A model generated the notes under the pieces. It ran no database searches and was not told the origin of the DNA. It saw nothing but the letters and a program-made list of their open reading frames with translations. DNA of 64,000 nucleotides. Source: Psettodes erumei. Taxonomy: Eukaryota > Chordata > Actinopteri > Pleuronectiformes > Psettodidae. The stretch's first letter is position 1. Each line of letters begins with the position of its first letter. Shown here in pieces: positions 50,380-60,811 of this stretch. Position numbers and translations under genes: made by a program. The stretch spans positions 3,757,001-3,821,000 of the forward strand of contig JAFBJZ010000512.1 in assembly GCA_016785225.1 (NCBI GenBank). Reading direction: 5' to 3'.

Positions 50380-51060
50380 TGCGTCTCTAGCTGCTCAACA
50401 CTCCACTGTGTCCGCCAGCTCATCTCTGAGAGTGTCTGTCGGCTGTTTTACTGCTGAGGAAGTGGCGTACCTCTGCCTTTTTCGTCTTTTTCGTTGAAAA
50501 CTACTGTCGCCCGACTCAACCAGAGGAGTAACGTGTAATGGAACTACGACGGCCTGAAACTAAGTCCTGCGAAGCTAAGATTGGCTGCAGGTTCAGGCGA
50601 TGATTCGCCGCTGTCAACCGCCTCCGCTTCATTTAATAGCCTGCGTTGTTCCCATAAAGCTGTCATCTATCATCAATTAGAGCTGCTTTAACTAACTGTT
50701 TAAAAAAAAGAAATATTAAGGTCCTTCTTGTTTTAGGTTTAGCTTTAGGTGCCAGTAAGCGTACCTTGAGTGAAAGTTTTATTTCTAAAGAAAATTTATT
50801 CAAAGGTCGAGGATGTACTTTCACAGTTATTACATATTCAGTCTAATCAAGTCTGGCGGATCGCCTGGGTCTGTGCGACCTTAGTGGCCCCTCAATCAGC
50901 TCTGATGATTTGTCATAATCGCTGCTTCAGACGCGACACAGAATGCACGATGATTGTGTTCTTCGCGACCTCTCATGAACCGGCGCCGCACGGGGCTGGC
51001 GCCAGAGCTGCTTATTTCAGATCAGGGACGATGACTGTCGCATCCCTTTTTTTCCGAATT
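50380..51060. promoter_or_regulatory. CpG-dense, non-repetitive patch
   Basis: I count 14 CpGs in the 180 bp from 50461 to 50640, and 7 in the 60 bp from 50941, including two GGCGCC sites. This is well above the surrounding AT-rich DNA. Such density in a methylated vertebrate genome suggests an unmethylated regulatory region or a promoter. No open frame with known homology accompanies it. Confidence 0.3.
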
Positions 51061-52192
51061 TGGACTACCCTTTCAGAAAATATAAATATAAATGGGTATT
51101 TATCCAACCTGGGTTCGAGCAGGTAGTCCACGAGTTGTCTCTTGTAATCAGTAGAGTTTACGTTTTACAAAACTCAATTGCATCATGGAACGAAATCAAG
51201 TTTTCTCTTAATGTTCTCCTGCAAGGTTCCTATTTTCCTTATATTATGTCACGCCATACATTCTTTAACATGTTTAAGACCGAGGTTTGGCAAAATATCC
51301 CTTTGGGCTCACTTTGAAAGCAACATGATGTATTACAAACAGATAGGGGAAATGTTATCAGTATCCTGACAACAGATAAAGCTGATATATCAGATATGGG
51401 AATGGGGGTCACAGGTGTACTCGGGGGCATGACCGTGAAGGGCTTTGTATGCGAATACAGAGACAAGTATCTTGATGATGTGTGATGTGTGCAGTCCTGC
51501 TGGGTCTGGTTAACAGCCTATGGCAGCAGCATTCAGGATCATTTGCAGATGGTTCAGAGATGATCTGCCTGGACAAGTGTCGAGGGACTTACAGGAGTCC
51601 AGCTGGGAAGATGCTGCACTGTGAATAATCATCTCCAGCTCTTCTTGCGATACAACAGACTTGAGCTTTGCGATATGTCTTTGTTGTGAGAAACAGTGAA
51701 AAGAAAAGCAGAAATCCAAGATGACACCGGGATTTCATAAATTTGACCGTGTAGTATAGATGGAGAGAGGGAAGAAAGGGTTTTTCAGTGGATGGTGTGC
51801 AGAGATTAAATGTGTGGAGCAGCTGTTGTAGACCGGGGGAACAGAACAGTAATGGCTGACTTTACTGGGGTTGATATAATTTGCGCACATGCAAATCAGT
51901 CATTTTACCAGTGCAGTGCTGCATATGGCGTCTTGTGCCTCTTCCTAAATCAGTCCAGACCACACACTAACTTTTTTTTTTAATTATCAGGATGACTTCA
52001 AATCACTGCACACTTTTTCTATCCCCTAAAACTCTGCCTATTCTAGGAACTGATTAAAGAGCCAAGAGACTGTGTTCACCAAAGAAAAACAGCCTTTTCA
52101 TAAAATATATTCATCCTCTCCAGAGAAGCATTTGCTTATGGTCATGATAATGTTTTCAGCATGTTTGTTCATTTGTGAATCACATGCTATGG

Positions 52193-52210
52193 CTCTCTCT
52201 CTCTCTCTCT
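52193..52210. repeat. (CT)n microsatellite
   Basis: A perfect run of nine CT units. Confidence 0.9.
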
Positions 52211-53641
52211 GTATGAGTGTGTTGATGGCTCCAGGGAGCTGATTAGTGCCAGATCGACAACTGCCATCATGCATAATAGTAATAATAATGTATCTATGGG
52301 TGAAAACAGTGGGGCACTGCCACACGGTACCACGTAGGCAGCAGTTGGTTTCTGTTAAACAACAGTAAGGTTTTTTCGAACCTTAAGCTGGTAGTTCTTC
52401 TTCATCTTTTCCCTGGCTAAGTAGATTTAGCTGCCTGAACTTCAAACCACAGAGGTTGCAGATGAGACAACCCTCCTGTGAGCTGTTTTCGAAACAGTCA
52501 CATTGGCTGTTTTGAAAGTAATACTGTGTATTTTGTCATGAAGGTACTGAGGCTTTTTTCAGTTTTTTCGACTCGCTGATCTCGATCCACCCCCCACCCT
52601 GCTTGTTTAACCAGTCCGCCCAAGATGTCATCATGCATCTTTGTGTCATTGCCAGCAAAACATTTAACCCACCAAATGAGGTCTGTGACAAAACAGACCT
52701 CATTTGGAGGTCACAACCAGGAGTTATAAGATGTGACATCATTAAATTGCACAGAGTCATACTCATGCTTGCTAACCCAGCCTGTCTGCACTGCTTTATC
52801 CCAGAGGAAAAAAAACACTGATGCATCTCTGCTATTTCTCTTTTCATTCTTTCTTTCTGCAGATGGAAGAGCACACACAATTTCACTTATGCAAATCTAC
52901 AGCATCTCATTTAGAGACTGGATTCTCTTCTTTGTTACTTGGTGTTTCTGGCTGGCAAGAGTGTTTTGGATATTGATCAGGCCTAATGCAGCTTTTAAAG
53001 GCAGCCTTAAAAGGACAGGGAAATTGTGCTGGTCTCTTCAGGAAACTGCCCTCACAGGCTGGTCTGACTGACTCCACTTTTCTGATAACTCTATATAAAT
53101 AGAAAGGTACAAAACACATGTGGTTTATAGGCTCATTGGTTTAGGCTTTTCAGGTTAGATCAGAATTCAGAGCATCTGAATATATGGTTTAGCTGGACTT
53201 TTTGTGGCAAGACACCTTAATCTTCCAAATACCCACATGGTTATGTCTATCTTTCCCAGGATTTGGCTACACAGATTAAATTTAGTTACTTAATTCCCAC
53301 CTTTCTCTATACAATTAGGGAAGTCTCCTGAGTTAATTTCCTCGCTTATTTAAATTTTCCAATCACCAATGACTGTGTACTAACATCTCAGCTACTACAG
53401 ATATCGATTACAACTACGGTTGATCAGTCTATTGTGAGTGTCCTGTTAGTAATGTCTGTAGTGTGCTGTGGCAGAAAAACAAATTGAACAAATATTAATT
53501 TCAGCACAATATGAAAAAATCAAAATCAAAATGAGCCTCTCCAGAGCTTTCGTTTCAGTTTTAAAGTAAATTATACATAACACAAAGGTCCCTTAAATTC
53601 AAGGTCAGGCCTAACTGATATAAACGGGCCACTCACACATG

Positions 53642-53661
53642 CACACACACACACACACACA
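53642..53661. repeat. (CA)n microsatellite
   Basis: A perfect run of ten CA units, preceded by a shorter interrupted CA stretch. Confidence 0.9.
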
Positions 53662-55149
53662 TAAGCCTGTAATTTCCCTGGAACAAAAACCCACCGTTGC
53701 AGGCCTGACGCCATGCTTCCGAGCGATGAGGCCAAAAACTAGTTTGCCCCATCACTCAAATGAGCACAAAATACAATGGTAGTAACTTTTATGATGGGAT
53801 GATGATAGCAGAGCGCGACGGTGGATGCTACCGGTCTCCAATATTGGTCAAGGCGGCAGATGGATATCCCGCAATGGCACGTGCAAAACTGTCACCTTTT
53901 TCATCCCAGTTGAGTTTCAGGCCTTATCTGTTTACCTGATTGTAAATCAGAAGATTTCAAGTGTTTATGTAATCTGAACATGTTATACAATATGTTATAC
54001 AAAATGCAAAAATACTTGTAATGCTTATATTTCTCCCCAAATCATCCAAGAGGCACTCCATTTTATACATGAAGGTCATTAATGGTGGTTAGAACTCTTT
54101 AGCTTGTGAAAACTGTTCTTCTGTGGCTCCAGGGGAGCTTTGTCATGTGTTACAGAATGACTCAAGCCATCCACATCCCCATCAAGTGAGTACCTTTAAA
54201 CCGTCACATGAGTCAAATCCCTGGGGTGAGGGTGTCCAAGCCTGAAAGACATCTGTCCAACAATACGTCAGGCTTACTGGGCAGGCGCTGGTTAAGCTGG
54301 GTGTGTTATTACAGTACAGCTGGGACAGAGTGCAGTGCTTGAGTCAACAGAATACCAAAGAGGATGAATGAATGTGTTTTGATTAGTCATTCTTCAGTTG
54401 GAGAGGAGCTGAGATATCGAGACTGTCTCACCTCATGTAATAGGAGACTGCGGGCACAGCAGAAATCTGATGAAACCAATGCTGCAGGAGCAAAGAGAGG
54501 CATTCAGGAGACATCACAAATCTGTAAAGTAATGTTTCTGCATTGTCTTCATAGGCTATAACATCTGAATAATACCTACAAATGCCAATCATAACTTAAC
54601 ATGCCGTTATAATCTCATACATTTACTTTATTTTATGTTGCTACATGAATGTATACATAGTATACAATACAGATGACAAAAATAATATTATCTGTACATG
54701 ATGCAAAAGAAAAAAAGACCAACCATACAAAACCATCTTTTAGATGGTGTAACTAGATTGGAAATTATGACTGAAATGAGTTTTCTGTTGAAGGAAAAGG
54801 CCTGTGGGACTGTGCAACTCTATTTTCTTTCAAACTCCATTTATTTCCAGCTGTGCTGCAAATGCAGTAACAGTTGAAGTGAAGTGAAAATAATTCCATA
54901 AGAAATTATTGTAAAAATTGAGTTTGTTTGACGATTGACTGTGTTTTAATGTGGATTTTACCTTTAATTTCAAGGCATGTCAAGTCTTTTGCCACAAGTT
55001 TATCCTGTAGGCTTTCATTTACAATTTACTGAAGAGATTTCTTGTATCACTAGGGAAAAGAATCTAACATACTTACATTTTGATGGTTCAGTCATACTTT
55101 ACTGTAGGTCCCAAACAAAGGCTGACATGATGGAACATAAAAAAGTGTG

Positions 55150-55622
55150 CACTGATGAGCCAAAACATTATGACCACTGTTGCCCAGTCATACTGGTGGT
55201 CCTTTGCAGATCTGACACACCAAGGCATGGACTGTGGAAGACCTGGGCAGATGCCATGTGGGATTAAGCAACAACATGTTAGCAGCAGACTCTTCTGCAT
55301 GTGAGCCACCACAGATCAGATTTGTTTCAGCACATCCCCTAACACATTGTCAATGGTTCGATGTTTCTCTCGCCTCAGACCACTGTTGGTTTTTACTCTC
55401 AACTGTTGACTGGCCTTGCTGTTTGTGAGATGCTCCAATCTAATTATCTGGCCGTAACGATTCGGCTCTTGTCAAAGTGGCTCAGGTCTTGTGGCCCATT
55501 TCTAAACGATTCCACACACTGATTTTTCACTCTTATATACTGTATACCACATGCTGACACGATGTGCCATTGTTATAAAGTAATCTGCTTCATCTGTGAG
55601 TGGTCACAGTGTTTTGACTTAT
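55150..55622 (-). pseudogene. Tc1/mariner-like element with decayed transposase
   Basis: The ends form inverted repeats: the left GAGCCAAAACATTATGACCA and the right end, whose complement is AAGTCAAAACACTGTGACCA, agree at most positions. On the minus strand, about 55,490 downward, a frame reads LSHFDKSRIVTAR, a stop, then LDWSISQTARPV. This corresponds to the start of the helix-turn-helix domain of a Tc1-like transposase. The catalytic part is deleted, leaving about 470 bp of a normally larger element. The 96-codon + strand frame is a shadow. Confidence 0.7.
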
Positions 55623-55938
55623 CTTTGCATATGATGGACAAGAAGTGCGAAAGCGGTCATGCAGCTGAAGAACAGAAGCCTGTGAAAGCTGAGGAAATGC
55701 CATGAGCCAACAAACATTTTACCCAGAGTTGATCATGTCATCTTCTTCTACCGTGGAATGCAAATTTCTGTTTTGGGGAATCAGTTTCATTGTTTTACTT
55801 TTCAGTTTACATCTGTTTGCATTTTTCAAGTACTTTCTGTCATTACTATGTTGTATAACTGCTGTTTTTTTTAATCTCATTCAGCTGTTGTAATGCTGTT
55901 ATTTATTATTATTATTAATAATAATAATAACAATGATG

Positions 55939-56015
<77 letters not shown>

Positions 56016-57216
56016 TTTGATAGTTAATGACTTATAGTATATAGCAACATCGTCATCAACCATCACATACGTGAAACAAAAGCATCAAAATCCTCACATA
56101 TGAGATGAAGGAACCAGTGAAGATTTGCTTGAAAAGAAAATCTACCTAAGATAATTTTAAGGTGATGACAGGAATGTACAGAAAAGGTTCTATGAGCAAG
56201 CCATGCTCCCTTTCTGCTCATGCAGGGAGGTGTCTCTCACAGTGCTAAGGCTCTGTGGACGGTTATTACTTTTTGGTAACATAAAACAAACAGCTGAGCA
56301 ATTGTCAATTTGTTTCACACAGAACAGACGGACATATTACGATTGCACCATACAAATAGCATTTCTGTACAGTGAATGTGGGCTAATATCTTAGCTCTGA
56401 CTAATCTAATATTCCTCATATAAAATATCATTCGAATTTTGGTCACTGGTAAAAGTCAGGGAATTTTTGACATTGATACAACTGATTGGAAGATTGCTTT
56501 AGGCACAGAGTATAAAATGTTGACTGTTTCTGTTTTTTGGAATGATACATGTTACATGAATGATACATGAACTGACTCAGAATGGCAGTTTGATTTCCTT
56601 AAATCAGACTGGATAGCACTGAATCAAGACAAATGAAACAAACTTACAAAAAAAGATGTAGGAACTGCACAGACCAATCAGGTCTTGTGTGTGGCACATA
56701 CAGTACTGTGTTTCACATATTGATTTGTTTCTCAGTGAAATGAGAAAACTCAAGTTCACAGCAGTCTGCTTCTGATAACAGCACAGTGTCTCACCAACTT
56801 CTGTTCATTCTTAAGTTGGAATCTGATCCAATGCATGTAATTATATACCTTTGTGTGCAGATGTAAATGATCACTGTCTCTGTTACTGTCTGTATACAGG
56901 TGGCACAGGAATTCTGTTAGATCCTGGTAGAGGTAGACTAAACAAAAGTCAAACCTGACACAGGTGGTTTGACAGTTAATGAGACGATAGTTGTCCTTAT
57001 GTAAACAGATCATTGTCTCTTCAAACAATGGAGGAGGACCCTCTCCGTCTCTTTTTTTGTAGAACAGACACCCCTGCAGATATAGTCAGACTGAAGGTGG
57101 GAGTATTTCTACCCAACAAAGCCCTGGAATCATTGTCACACTGATTAGAGCTTTGTTTCATGCCAATCATCAGTTTGACTGCCAGAAATAAATCCATATG
57201 CTGCATCTGTTCTGCT
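55623..57216 (-). other. adamts15 3' UTR candidate and downstream DNA
   Basis: This is the flank downstream of the adamts15 stop. No exon was seen. The first canonical AATAAA on the minus strand is at 55902-55907, inside the AAT/ATT tract. This would give a 3' UTR of about 1.3 kb, plausible for this family but unproven because AT-rich repeats make the hexamer by chance. Confidence 0.35.
55901..56014. repeat. (ATT)n turning into (AAT)n microsatellite
   Basis: ATT units at 55903-55916 switch to AAT units, with a short CAATGATGAT interruption near 55931, and continue to 56014. The switch makes the left part self-complementary. Confidence 0.95.
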
Positions 57217-57997
57217 CTAACATGGCTTTAGGCTGCAGAGGTCCAGTTCCTGAGGCTTCCTCCTTCCGGAGCAGTGCTCTCTGGGTAGAGTCATACCATT
57301 GTTTGTAACACAGCGCACTGGCCGCCTTTTAAAGCCTCTTCCACAGGACTTGGAACAGTGAGACCAGGTACCTGCATCCCACATGGGACATGGATCCCCA
57401 CATGCTCTCACTGCTGCTGGTCTGTCAGCACTGTCACAGTCCACTGCAGGACGTCCCTCCATGCTCTGGCATTGTACCAACCTCTTCTGAAGACCGTTGC
57501 CACAACTCACTGTGCATAAATCCCAACTTCCTGTCACCCAGTGACTAACGGGCCTCTTACCCATCACCTGCTTCTTCACTCCTTTGACCTTGTTACCATC
57601 CACTAAGATGCTGTTTTGCTTTTTGAGGCTCCTCTCCTCTTTCTGCTGAGTTTTCTCCTCCTTGCTCTCCTTGGAGATGTAGTAAGAGTAGCGTACCCTG
57701 GGAGGAGTCATCTTCCCCACAGAGAGTACCTCCACAGTCAGAGGCTCTTGCAGGGGCCTGGTAGCCTGCAGAGTCTCCACGGATGTGGAGGTGCCACTGT
57801 AACGCAGTAGACTGCCCTTCACCAGCAGGTCCCGCTCCACTGCAGACACCACATAGTTGCCATTCAGGAGGTACTTGCCATGGTGATTCTTCACCGCTAA
57901 GTAGTTTTCATCACTGACCATTCCTCGGTAGCCACGTTGTCGGACATCAACGTTAGAGGCTCCTGCTGGCAACGTCACCACAAAGTTGTAGCCGTGA
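57217..57997 (-). CDS. adamts15: adamts15 last coding exon: spacer and TSP1 repeats 2-3
   Basis: The acceptor CTCTACAG precedes the first base, T, which completes Val; HGYNFVVTLPAGASNVDVRQ follows. The cysteine-free spacer (about 125 residues) includes GKYLLNGNYVVSAVERDL and PLTVEVLSVGKMTPPRVRYS. A Lys/Glu-rich linker of about 45 residues then leads to two TSP1 repeats, with CTVSCGNG and CSKSCGRG motifs. These fit the C-x2-3-(S/T)-C-x2-G consensus for O-fucosylation. Each repeat has six cysteines. The protein ends SLKPC with TAG at 57217-57219. An upstream in-frame extension to 58137 is intron, because the acceptor and the preceding exon join precisely at the family sequence KPVHGYNF. Confidence 0.93.
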
Positions 57998-58386
57998 CTG
58001 TAGAGGAAGAGCGGAGAGATATTTTTGATGGTATAACTTCCGAATTTAAAAGGTGTTGTAGAATGTAGAATTTTTACAAACAACACACAAAAACTTAAAT
58101 CCAGAAGAGAGTAGGATGAACCAATTATGCAAGACAAAATAAATTTAGATACTATACCTTCAGGCCATTTAAATACATTAAACCATAGTTATGGTGAATG
58201 GTTGCTTGTGCATACCTCTCAATTAGTCTTTTTTGTAAGACTGACTGAAAGTAAGCTCTCATTTCCCATAACCCCGAGAGTGATGTAAAATCTTGTGAAA
58301 GTTACCTTGTGCTGAAAGAGTACCGCTTTCTGAAATAAAGCAATGATGACAGTTTCCCACCAAACCCAGGACGGTGTACAACTTAC
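57998..58386 (-). other. adamts15: adamts15 intron (389 bp)
   Basis: This is a phase 2 intron with donor GTAAGT and acceptor CTACAG. A neighbouring GT two bases upstream of the donor is rejected because it would break the frame. The reading frame of the next exon stays open into this intron by chance. Confidence 0.85.
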
Positions 58387-58562
58387 ACAGGTTTGGTGAA
58401 CATTCCTGAGACTTTATTGCAGCCCTGGTTGTCCCCACCACACACACCACACTTGTCAAATTTCTTCTTCGAGTCCAGCTTGCCATCGCAGCCTGCCTTA
58501 ATGCATTTTCCCTGAACGCATACAGCTGAGGTGTCAGGAGAGCAGGGCGTCCCATCCACAAC
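58387..58562 (-). CDS. adamts15: adamts15 exon: end of Cys-rich region
   Basis: This 176-bp exon starts at a codon boundary after CTGCAG and ends two bases into Val. It reads VVDGTPCSPDTSAVCVQGKC and includes GCDGKLDSKKKFDKCGVCGG and NKVSGMFTKP. The KFDKCGVCGGD motif closes the ADAMTS cysteine-rich domain and leads into the spacer, which contributes to substrate exosites in this family. Eight cysteines are present in the expected pattern. Confidence 0.93.
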
Positions 58563-59525
58563 CTGCAGGGTTTTAGATTTTAGGATTTTAGAAATTACAT
58601 CATGCTGGGCTGATGTCATTCGGTAATTTGGAAGTAACAGCAACAGAAAGAAAGAAAGGCAGGAAAAGAGAGAACAAGACAGACATTGTCACCACGGATG
58701 TGGTCTGCCAATCTTAACATTTTGACTTTACAATGAGCCACATAAATGAAATAAAATAATATAATGAACCACAGGGAGTGCACTGCGTCCTTGAGTGTGA
58801 GTGTGAGGAGGAGATGTGGGCGTAGTGCTGTTACAAGGTTGTTTTCATGCTGGTTGCATAAACAGTAGCTCAGTAGCCACAGCTGTGGCGTGATGCTATC
58901 CATTCCTCACCACTCCATATACCCTGCAGGAGCAGCATCTCTCTACTGCCACTAACAATTGAAGACTTACTGCTATGCTTTTGATTGAGCTAGCTGTCAT
59001 TATTGCATTGTAGATAACCTCCAATAATCAATCATACAAGGCAAAGACTTACTGTAAACACCATATACGGAAACCTCGGCAAAAGGGACGATCAATGACG
59101 AGGAATTCAGATCTCAAGTACAGTAGCAGCTCAGAATATCAAGGGAATTTCCCAATGTCATGTCTCAGGTTTTTAGGCAGATCGGTGTGACAGGACATTT
59201 GTATTCACAGCAGCAAAATAAAAGCTGAGAGCTTTACTGAGCGCTGTCTGCAGGCTACATTTGCAATACAGACTGGAGTTATCAGGCTCAAATTACCCTC
59301 AGGTAATTATGACTTGCCGGTAATGTGAAAGCAGTGAAATATGCCCATACGCCTTGAACCTTTCAGAACTCATTGGTGCTCTTGTACTTAATCAGTGTTG
59401 TCTTGATTTATATCCTTGAACTAGTTTAGCTTTTTCTGTTGGAGAAGAAGTGAACTCTGATTGAAATCTGATGGTACATTTGATATGAGGAATGTTTAAG
59501 TGAAAAAAGTAATCTGGATACAAAC
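58563..59525 (-). other. adamts15: adamts15 intron (963 bp)
   Basis: This is a phase 0 intron with GTTTGT at the donor and CCCTGCAG at the acceptor. No coding or repeat feature is recognised inside; the 95-codon frame at 58616-58903 is chance. Confidence 0.85.
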
Positions 59526-59701
59526 CTTTGGAGCAAGGACATAGAAGTACCCAGTACCGTTGGCACGGCAGATGAGTTTGCATTTGTCCTTTGGAGAGAT
59601 GCCTGAATATTTCGGAACCCAGACCACAGAGGAACCCAGCCTGTTCGTGTTCAGGTTTAAGCCGTTGTATACCTCACATTGCTCCTCACGGAAACTCTTA
59701 C
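59526..59701 (-). CDS. adamts15: adamts15 exon: first half of Cys-rich region
   Basis: The exon begins with GT, completing a Gly codon split from the TSP1 exon, and reads KSFREEQCEVYNGLN, WVPKYSGISPKDKCKLICRA and NGTGYFYVLAPK. FREEQCxxYN and PKDKCKLICRA are hallmarks of the ADAMTS cysteine-rich domain. NGT is a candidate N-glycosylation site. It ends at a codon boundary. The complement of the acceptor (ACATTTCCAG) and donor (GTTTGT) fit consensus. Confidence 0.93.
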
Positions 59702-60269
59702 CTGGAAATGTAAAAAAAAACTTTAGAGTAGACTGACCAGGACTCCAGCATCGTTAACCATACAGAATGTGGTTGCGCTTTTGTAACTCATTGTTTTTTA
59801 TTATTTTGCGCTACAAAATGACTTATTAAAGGGGTCAGAAAAGGACAAATGTAATGTTATCTTGGGTAAATTTGCTTTGGGTTACTGGAGTGTAAATTTT
59901 CCAAAAAGCAATGAAGAATGGGACAGAGCTACTAATAAGTAACTCCGATAGCAGGACCAGCTCTCATACAGTGGGGAAATACTACACAGTTGATATTCGT
60001 ATCATGAAAGAGGGCAGCCGCTGGTGGACCGTCAAAAAATCCAAAGTGATTTTACCATCACTGTTTCTCCTAACCCTGCCCATCTGAGCCAATAAGTCCA
60101 GAGCACAATTTATAGATATTGCAAGGACATTTGTAGGATTAATTTAGAGTTTTCTTCACATTGCTATGGAATTGTGAGGAAAAATTGAATGGATGTTTTG
60201 TTGAGTGAATTGTTAGTTAGAGCCCTTTATGCATGTCTTTCAGTGTGAACATAATCTAGACTAGTGTAC
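59702..60269 (-). other. adamts15: adamts15 intron (568 bp)
   Basis: This is a phase 1 intron with GTACAC at the donor and TTTCCAG at the acceptor. A run of nine A on the + strand (U-rich in the transcript) lies just before the acceptor. Nothing else is recognised. Confidence 0.85.
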
Positions 60270-60447
60270 CTGTTTCAGGACAAGTATTGAGGTTACAGGA
60301 GCGATGTTTGACGCGAAGGCCGTAGCAGTATTTGCCTCCATTCTCAGGGACAGGGTTGTCACACGTTCTCTTGGACAGTTGAACTCCTCCCCCACAACTC
60401 CGGGAGCAGTCTCCAAATGGACCCCACTTTCCCCACTGGCCATCCAC
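60270..60447 (-). CDS. adamts15: adamts15 exon: first thrombospondin type 1 repeat
   Basis: The exon begins VDGQWGKWGPFGDCSRSCGG and continues GVQLSKRTCDNPVPENGGKY, then SCNLNTCPET. This is the central TSP1 repeat between the disintegrin-like and Cys-rich domains. WGKW is a WxxW motif used for C-mannosylation, and CSRSCGGG is an O-fucosylation consensus. Six cysteines are present. It starts in phase 0 and ends in phase 1; both junctions rejoin correctly with the neighbouring exons. Confidence 0.93.
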
Positions 60448-60527
60448 CTGCAGCCAAAAAAAGGCACAAAGTTACATCAGTTGTGCTCATAGAATTGTCC
60501 AAGAAGCACAGAGCTTTCAGCACTCAC
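60448..60527 (-). other. adamts15: adamts15 intron (80 bp)
   Basis: A very short phase 0 intron with consensus GTGAGT donor and CTGCAG acceptor, typical of compact teleost introns. Confidence 0.85.
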
Positions 60528-60811
60528 CTTGATGTGCATGGTGGTGTTTTTATCAGTGCAGGCTCCTCGGTAGCAGACCTTCCCATTGCCACAGCTGGTG
60601 CCGTCCGCCCATGGGAAGTGTCGGGTTTGACAGACCAATTGTCCACGGGCCTTCCCAGTGCACCACAGTTTGGAGCAGGGCTGCATGTATGGGCAGGGTT
60701 TGGAGGCAGGACCGAAAGCCAACTCACACTGACGGTGCAGGCTGTAGCTAGAGCCAGGCAGGTTGTCTGGGAGAGACAGCTGCCTCTGAGGCTGGTCCAG
60801 CAGACAGTCTC
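60528..60811 (-). CDS. adamts15: adamts15 exon: disintegrin-like domain
   Basis: The exon completes a Gly codon and reads DCLLDQPQRQLSLPDNLPGS, then QCELAFGPASKPCPYMQPCS, KLWCTGKARGQLVCQTRHFP and WADGTSCGNGKVCYRGACTD, ending at HIK. CELAFG, LWCTG and FPWADGTSCG are the conserved strings of the ADAMTS disintegrin-like domain, which packs on the catalytic domain and aids substrate binding; it has no RGD. Nine cysteines are visible. KNTT is a candidate N-glycosylation site not placed in a domain core. Confidence 0.93.

Larger units (their letters stand above)
47728..55149. other. Intergenic with CpG-dense patches, no gene supported
   Basis: No exon can be named. CpG is locally dense, for example 14 CpGs in 50461-50640 and several more in 50941-51010; further patches lie around 47.9-48.0 and 49.2-49.4 kb. 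A perfect 14-bp stem with 8-nt loop sits at 52672-52707. Microsatellites lie at 52193-52210 (CT) and 53642-53661 (CA). An unannotated non-coding RNA promoter is possible but not shown. Confidence 0.4.

Noticed and set aside
51105..51125. GGTTCGAG string resembling a tRNA B box
   Set aside because: No A box at the right distance and no cloverleaf arms could be paired.
58043..58137. ATG-started extension of the last adamts15 exon frame
   Set aside because: This is intron read-through: acceptor CTACAG at 57,998 and the upstream exon join exactly to the family sequence.
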